From positions 43,771-107,770 of the forward strand of contig NZ_JHVC01000014.1 in assembly GCF_000619945.1 (NCBI RefSeq): DNA of 64,000 nt, read 5' to 3'. The notes below the pieces were generated by a model, which ran no database searches, had not been told where the DNA came from, and saw nothing but the letters and a program-made list of their open reading frames with translations. Both the position numbers and the translations under genes were made by a program. Below are positions 60,168-64,000 of this stretch, piece by piece. The first letter of the stretch is position 1; the number at the start of each line of letters is the position of its first letter. This stretch comes from Clostridium lundense DSM 17049. Its GTDB lineage: Bacteria; Bacillota; Clostridia; Clostridiales; Clostridiaceae.

Positions 60168-61073
60168 TTATAGATTACTTACAATAAAATCACCTTCAAT
60201 TATCACTTTACCTGTACCGCCGATTTGTACTCCTATATCCTCACCAATCTTGCAAGCATATATATTGATTGCACATGGAGATTTTATTATATATCCCTGT
60301 TCAGCATTTATTGATATACTCTTTCTATCAATATAATAGTTACTTAACAAATATGCACCTAATGCAGCATTTCCAATTCCACATGCTGCATCTTCAATAC
60401 CCTCTCTTGGACATATATTTCTTGTATGTATATCAAATATATCATCTTTAGTTTCAAAACAAAACGCCTGTACTTCTCTTACGCCAATAAAATCACATAA
60501 GCTTTTTAGTTCACTTATGTTTCTTTTAATTTTCATTAATCCATTAAAAGATTTTATAGGAACAACCAAGTGACCTAATCCAGTATTAATACATTGTATT
60601 GGTAAATTACTCATTATATCATCTTCACAAATCTCTAAAACCTCAGCTATTTTATTCTTATCCTGAATTACTAGTCTAAACTTTGGTTTTTGTTGTTTCA
60701 ATTTAACAAAAATATCTTCGCCATTCTGCTGAACAGTAACTTCTTTTAATCCATCTCTTGTATTAACTAAATATTTATCTTTCATTATAGGATTTATTTT
60801 TTCTTCTTTTACAAGGGCAATAAATGCAGCAACTGTAGGATGTCCTGCAATTGAAACTTCCCTTTGTGGAGTAAAATATCTAATATTAAAATCTATCCCT
60901 TGTTCTTTACTCTCATCAATAAATACTGTTTCAATTAAATTAAGTTGACGAGCAATACTTTGTATAACATCCTCATCTAACTCACCACTATTAATAAATA
61001 TAGCTGCTGCATTTCCACCCCGCCCATTATATGTGAAACTATTTATAACTAAAAATTTCTTAATTATGTCCAT
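60168..61073 (-). CDS. PhzF-family isomerase/epimerase
   Basis: 301 residues, diaminopimelate-epimerase-like fold. Catalytic Glu in LIETVFIDE near residue 45, SIAGHPTVAAFIAL near 70, EDAACGIGNAALGAYL near 230. Family members isomerise small metabolites; substrate unknown. ATG behind AAGGAG. Confidence 0.85.
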   Translation of the reverse strand: MDIIKKFLVINSFTYNGRGGNAAAIFINSGELDEDVIQSIARQLNLIETVFIDESKEQGIDFNIRYFTPQREVSIAGHPTVAAFIALVKEEKINPIMKDKYLVNTRDGLKEVTVQQNGEDIFVKLKQQKPKFRLVIQDKNKIAEVLEICEDDIMSNLPIQCINTGLGHLVVPIKSFNGLMKIKRNISELKSLCDFIGVREVQAFCFETKDDIFDIHTRNICPREGIEDAACGIGNAALGAYLLSNYYIDRKSISINAEQGYIIKSPCAINIYACKIGEDIGVQIGGTGKVIIEGDFIVSNL

Positions 61074-61117
61074 ATTATATCTGCTCCTTGGCATAAATTT
61101 AATATTCTTACTTCTAC

Positions 61118-61555
61118 CTATAAGTATTTTTTAAACCCTCGAACAACATCTTTAGCATATCCAATTGATTCATAAAATTTATGAGCATTTTTTCTGCTAA
61201 AAGCTGATACAAGCATGGTGAAGTAACAGTTCCTTGTCCTAGCAAACTCTTCAATGAAATTCATTAGTCCCTTTCCAATCCCCATTTTTCTATAGTCACT
61301 TTTAACAATGACATTTTCAATAACTAGAAATGGCTTACACTCACCAACAAGATCTTTACAAACAATTCCAAGCAATGAACCAACTAAATTCCCGTTATCA
61401 TCCTTTGCTCCAATTAATAAATAATCTTTATTCGAATTAATCCAATCAAAGTTTTTATTGAATTTTTGTAAGTTTGTTTTTGTTCCTGAAAGTTCTTCGT
61501 ATAGGATTGCCAAGTCATCTAGATCATCATATGTTATTTTTCCTATAGTAATCAT
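61118..61555 (-). CDS. GNAT-family N-acetyltransferase
   Basis: 145 residues. LVIENVIVKSDYRKMGIGKG is motif A (R-K-M-G-I-G loop) near 78-97, SAFSRKNAHKFYESIGYAKD motif B. Complete single-domain GNAT; substrate unknown. 24 bp upstream of the PhzF gene's end-to-start gap, so likely co-transcribed with it. Confidence 0.85.
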   Translation of the reverse strand: MITIGKITYDDLDDLAILYEELSGTKTNLQKFNKNFDWINSNKDYLLIGAKDDNGNLVGSLLGIVCKDLVGECKPFLVIENVIVKSDYRKMGIGKGLMNFIEEFARTRNCYFTMLVSAFSRKNAHKFYESIGYAKDVVRGFKKYL

Positions 61556-61620
61556 ATTTACTCAACCCCCCACCATATTCAATTTACTGGATTATGCCTT
61601 CCAATAATATTATAGTCTAA

Positions 61621-61668
61621 TTTTTTACAATGTTTATTGCTTTTATTGCTATAAACATTGTAAAAAAT
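61621..61668. terminator. Strong symmetric hairpin
   Basis: TTTTTTACAATGTTTAT pairs with ATAAACATTGTAAAAAA around a 13-nt loop; works as a terminator on both strands. Confidence 0.6.
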
Positions 61669-61679
61669 GCTTTAATACA

Positions 61680-61931
61680 TAAGCCTTAACTTCTGATCAG
61701 TATGGAAACACAATATTAAAATCAAATTCTACTGGTAGAAATAATTCTAATATTACTCCAGTTTCTATAGGTTCAGCAGGAGGATGGATTTATCGTATTG
61801 GTGGATTTGATTTTATATGGTTAATTATTAATGATAATGAAATTTTGAATAAAGCTCATTCAATTAAAATAATACTCGAGGAAAAACTGTATTTTTCATC
61901 TTATCTCCCAATTCCTTCGCCATATATTTGA
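61680..61931 (+). pseudogene. Start-less coding relic (83 codons)
   Basis: Plus-strand frame ALTSDQYGNTILKSNSTGRN ... SIGSAGGWIYRIGGFDFIWL ... PIPSPYI and stop. No start codon or RBS. Family not recognised. It sits against the left end of the IS3 element. Confidence 0.35.
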
Positions 61932-62032
61932 ATTGCGCACTAAAAAATACCGCATATTAATCATTGATATGCTCCCTTTAAAGTAGACAGATTAAAAAAT
62001 AAAAATCTGTTACTGGAAAGGGGAGTATTTTT

Positions 62033-62713
62033 TTGTCTGGAAGAACTAAATATACAGCAGAGGAAAAGTACGAAATTTTAATGGATTATGAGAGTGGAAC
62101 TAGCTCAATACAAGAACTCTGCATTAATTACAGTATTAGTGCCTATGCTTTTTATAAGTGGAGATACAACTACGAGAAGTATGGAGTAGATGGATTGAGA
62201 GAGTCGAAAACTTACAAGAAATATTCAAGAGAACTAAAGGAACAAGTTGTTCTTGAATATCTCTCTGGAAAATACTCACAAAGAGAACTTGTGAATAAAT
62301 ATGGATTAACAGATAAATCAGTGTTGAAAAGATGGATAAACAATTATAATAGTCATAGAGAAGTAACGGCAATACCGAAAGGAATGAGAAAATCTATGGC
62401 AAAAGGAAGAAGTACGTCTTTTAGAGAAAAAATTGAAATTGTACAGTACTGTATTGATCATAAAAATAACTATCAGCATACTGCTGAGATGCATAATGTT
62501 TCTTATCAGCAAGTATATCAATGGGTTAAAAAATATGAATCTGGTGGAGAAAATGCACTTCAGTATAGACGTGGTAAGAAGAATGAAACTGAGCTTACAC
62601 CCGAAGAGAAAATAAAACTTGAAATGAAAAGGCTTGAGGCTGAAAATGAAAAATTAAGGGCGGAGAATGCATTCCTAAAAAAATTGGAGGGACTAGAAAG
62701 GAGGCGGTATTAA
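62033..62713 (+). CDS. IS3-family OrfA (IS150-type)
   Basis: 226 residues with two HTH units (KYEILMDYESGTSSIQELCI; EQVVLEYLSGKYSQRELVNK) and a third helix-turn-helix, ending in a leucine-zipper-like stretch (KLEMKRLEAENEKLRAENAF). Ends at a run CTAAAAAAATTG where -1 frameshifting would join OrfB. TTG or GTC-near start region behind GGAAAGGGGAG. Confidence 0.85.
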   Translation: MSGRTKYTAEEKYEILMDYESGTSSIQELCINYSISAYAFYKWRYNYEKYGVDGLRESKTYKKYSRELKEQVVLEYLSGKYSQRELVNKYGLTDKSVLKRWINNYNSHREVTAIPKGMRKSMAKGRSTSFREKIEIVQYCIDHKNNYQHTAEMHNVSYQQVYQWVKKYESGGENALQYRRGKKNETELTPEEKIKLEMKRLEAENEKLRAENAFLKKLEGLERRRY

Positions 62714-62751
62714 GCCGTATAAGACAAGAAAATAAGTATATCGCGATTTCA

Positions 62752-63327
62752 ATGCTCCATGAAAAAGAGAAGTTCTCTGTATCTTTATTATGCGAAATAG
62801 CAATGATTCCACGCTCTTCATACTATAAGTGGACAAAGCGTGAAAAAAGCGTTCAAGAGACTGAAAACACGATGTTAACTGCAGAAATTGTTAAAATCTA
62901 TGATGAAGTAGATGGTATCTATGATTATCGAAGAATGACTTTGAACTTAAATCATAGGCTAAATAAAAACTTTAACTATAAACGCATCTATCGACTTATG
63001 AGACTGGCATCGTTACAATCTGTAATTCGCAGAAAGAAGAAACGTTATGTCAAGTCTGCTCCGCAGCAGGTAGCAGAAAATTTACTAAATCGTACGTTTT
63101 CAGCCGATAGGCTGAATCAGAAGTGGCTTACTGATGTTACTGAGTTAAAATACGGTAACTCTCAGAAGGCCTATTTAAGTGCCATTTTTGATCTATATGA
63201 CAACTCTATTGTCGCATATGTTCTTGGCCATTCTAACAATAATGATCTTGTTTTTAGTAACTTAGACCTAGCCTTATCGGCTAATCCGGGCGCAAGCCCT
63301 ATGCTTCATAGCGATCGTGGTTTTCAA
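62752..63327 (+). pseudogene. IS3-family OrfB transposase, 5' exon split by an intron
   Basis: 192 codons up to HSDRGFQ. DDE residues: first Asp in WLTDVTELKYG, second in HSDRGF; the final Glu must lie downstream. HTH_21 region SYYKWTKREK near the start. The frame is open back to about 62687, consistent with an OrfAB fusion by frameshift. The coding sequence is interrupted exactly at a codon boundary by the group II intron. Confidence 0.8.
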
Positions 63328-64000
63328 GTGCGACAAGAAGTCGCGTAATATATTGTCATAAGACTACCCTATCCATTCGGGGTAACTCTATCGTGACTAG
63401 CGTGAACAGTAACGTTCGGGTTAGAAAGCTCACGAGACAATGTGGAAGTTCGAATAGCCTAAATTGGGACAACTGCTAGAGTAAGAATGCTATGGGGAAC
63501 GTAAAGTGAATCATTGTAGGAATCGTTACGCTGAAGAAAGCGAAATAGGCTGAAACGCTTTGACCAAAATGGTGAGGAGTTGAGCAAAGGCGAACTGTTA
63601 AACCAATGCGAATGGATAAAGAACTCCCGGTTTAAAGATGACTCCTAAGGCATTCATAATTATGTATTATGTGGAACTTGGTAAACCCTATATGTTCCTC
63701 TACAAAGAGGTATCTAACCGTAAGGAGCGAAATGACATAGAGGGCAGAAGAAAAGGATAAAAAGCGAATGCTGATTTTGTAATGAAAACAGATAAGGGTT
63801 CAAACTTTGCCCTAACCCGAAAGGGTGCAGACTTATCCTATGGTATTTCTTAGTAGGAAAGGATTATAAACTTATGAATTTTAGTAACTCAACGACGGAT
63901 AAAACCGAGAGGCTAAAAAACACAAAATCACTTACCTTTCAATGGGAAACCATTGACTGGAAACAAGTTGAATATGATGTTAATAGGCTACAAACCCGAA
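63328..64000 (+). mobile_element. Group II intron, 5' part
   Basis: Begins GTGCGACAAGAAGTCGCG, the GTGYG 5' end of bacterial group II introns, directly after orfB exon sequence. A structured GC-richer region (domains I-IV, 63328-63873) precedes the intron-encoded protein. Intact insertion and splicing would restore orfB. The 3' half is outside the window. Confidence 0.85.
63874..64000 (+). CDS. Group II intron reverse transcriptase/maturase, N-terminus
   Basis: MNFSNSTTDKTERLKNTKSL then WETIDWKQVEYDVNRLQTR: the W-x-x-I-D-W start of LtrA-like intron-encoded proteins. Truncated by the window end. RBS AGGAAAGG. The RT relic at 32583 is from the same kind of element. Confidence 0.8.
   Translation, partial: MNFSNSTTDKTERLKNTKSLTFQWETIDWKQVEYDVNRLQTR

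Larger units (their letters stand above)
61970..63327 (+). mobile_element. IS3-family insertion sequence, left part
   Basis: Left end TGCTCCCTTTAAAGTAGACA at 61970, then orfA and orfB with a slippery A7 run (62677-62685 region) for -1 frameshifting. The 3' part lies beyond an inserted group II intron and outside the window. Confidence 0.8.

Overview
The window looks like chromosome of a low-GC, endospore-forming Firmicute, most likely a Clostridium (C. botulinum/sporogenes type). This rests on very AT-rich intergenic DNA, strong GGAGG ribosome binding sites, a gerA/gerC/gerB spore germination operon, a YvrJ/DUF2922/DUF1659 set, CWB2 cell-wall repeats, a TetA(P)-like gene and CD3324-family proteins. 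No rRNA, tRNA or CRISPR array was seen.

Layout. (1) 1-2.1 kb: a minus-strand NAD-salvage operon (nicotinamide phosphoribosyltransferase, PRPP synthetase-like protein, NrtR-type Nudix regulator) behind a near-perfect palindromic operator. (2) 2.2-21.4 kb: about 30 small genes, all on the minus strand and mostly unrelated (GNAT acetyltransferases, methyltransferase, RidA, DUF3795, DUF523, DUF3788, DUF2625, immunity-like and unknown proteins). They are separated by recurring palindromic boundary motifs of the form AAATTnnnATTTATC. The region holds truncated, frameshifted and duplicated gene relics and repeated regulatory modules that resemble small hydrophobic toxin / antisense RNA type I systems. 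It behaves like an integron-style cassette array, but no integrase is visible. (3) 21.5-28.2 kb: an IS1595 relic, a DUF2695 gene, and a heterodimeric ABC exporter split by a TnpB element and controlled by a divergent MerR gene with a textbook 19-bp-spacer promoter. (4) 28.5-34.5 kb: the array style resumes (DUF1835, several GNATs, GyrI-like, AraC, TfoX C-terminal domain).

(5) 34.5-39.2 kb: a TetR-regulated 14-TM drug efflux pump, and a TetA(P)-like pump that overlaps a decayed tetB(P) start and has a leader attenuator. (6) 39.3-41.4 kb: a phage replication remnant. (7) 42-49 kb: CPBP protease, membrane proteins, a secreted CWB2 protein and small unknowns. (8) 49-52.1 kb: YvrJ, DUF2922 and DUF1659 genes with a palindromic MITE-like element between the last two, then an ECF sigma factor with two zf-HC2 anti-sigma candidates. 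(9) 52.3-56.6 kb: ger operon. (10) 56.9-58.9 kb: an NSS transporter with its 37-residue MetS small subunit, behind a Leu-rich leader peptide and terminator hairpins. (11) 59-61.6 kb: DUF2268 protease behind an orphan MerR-type promoter, PhzF, GNAT. (12) 62-64 kb: an IS3-family element whose orfB is split by a group II intron that runs off the window.

All family calls come from reading the translated sequence by eye; no database search was possible. Start codons were moved to the best ribosome binding site where the longest frame looked wrong.
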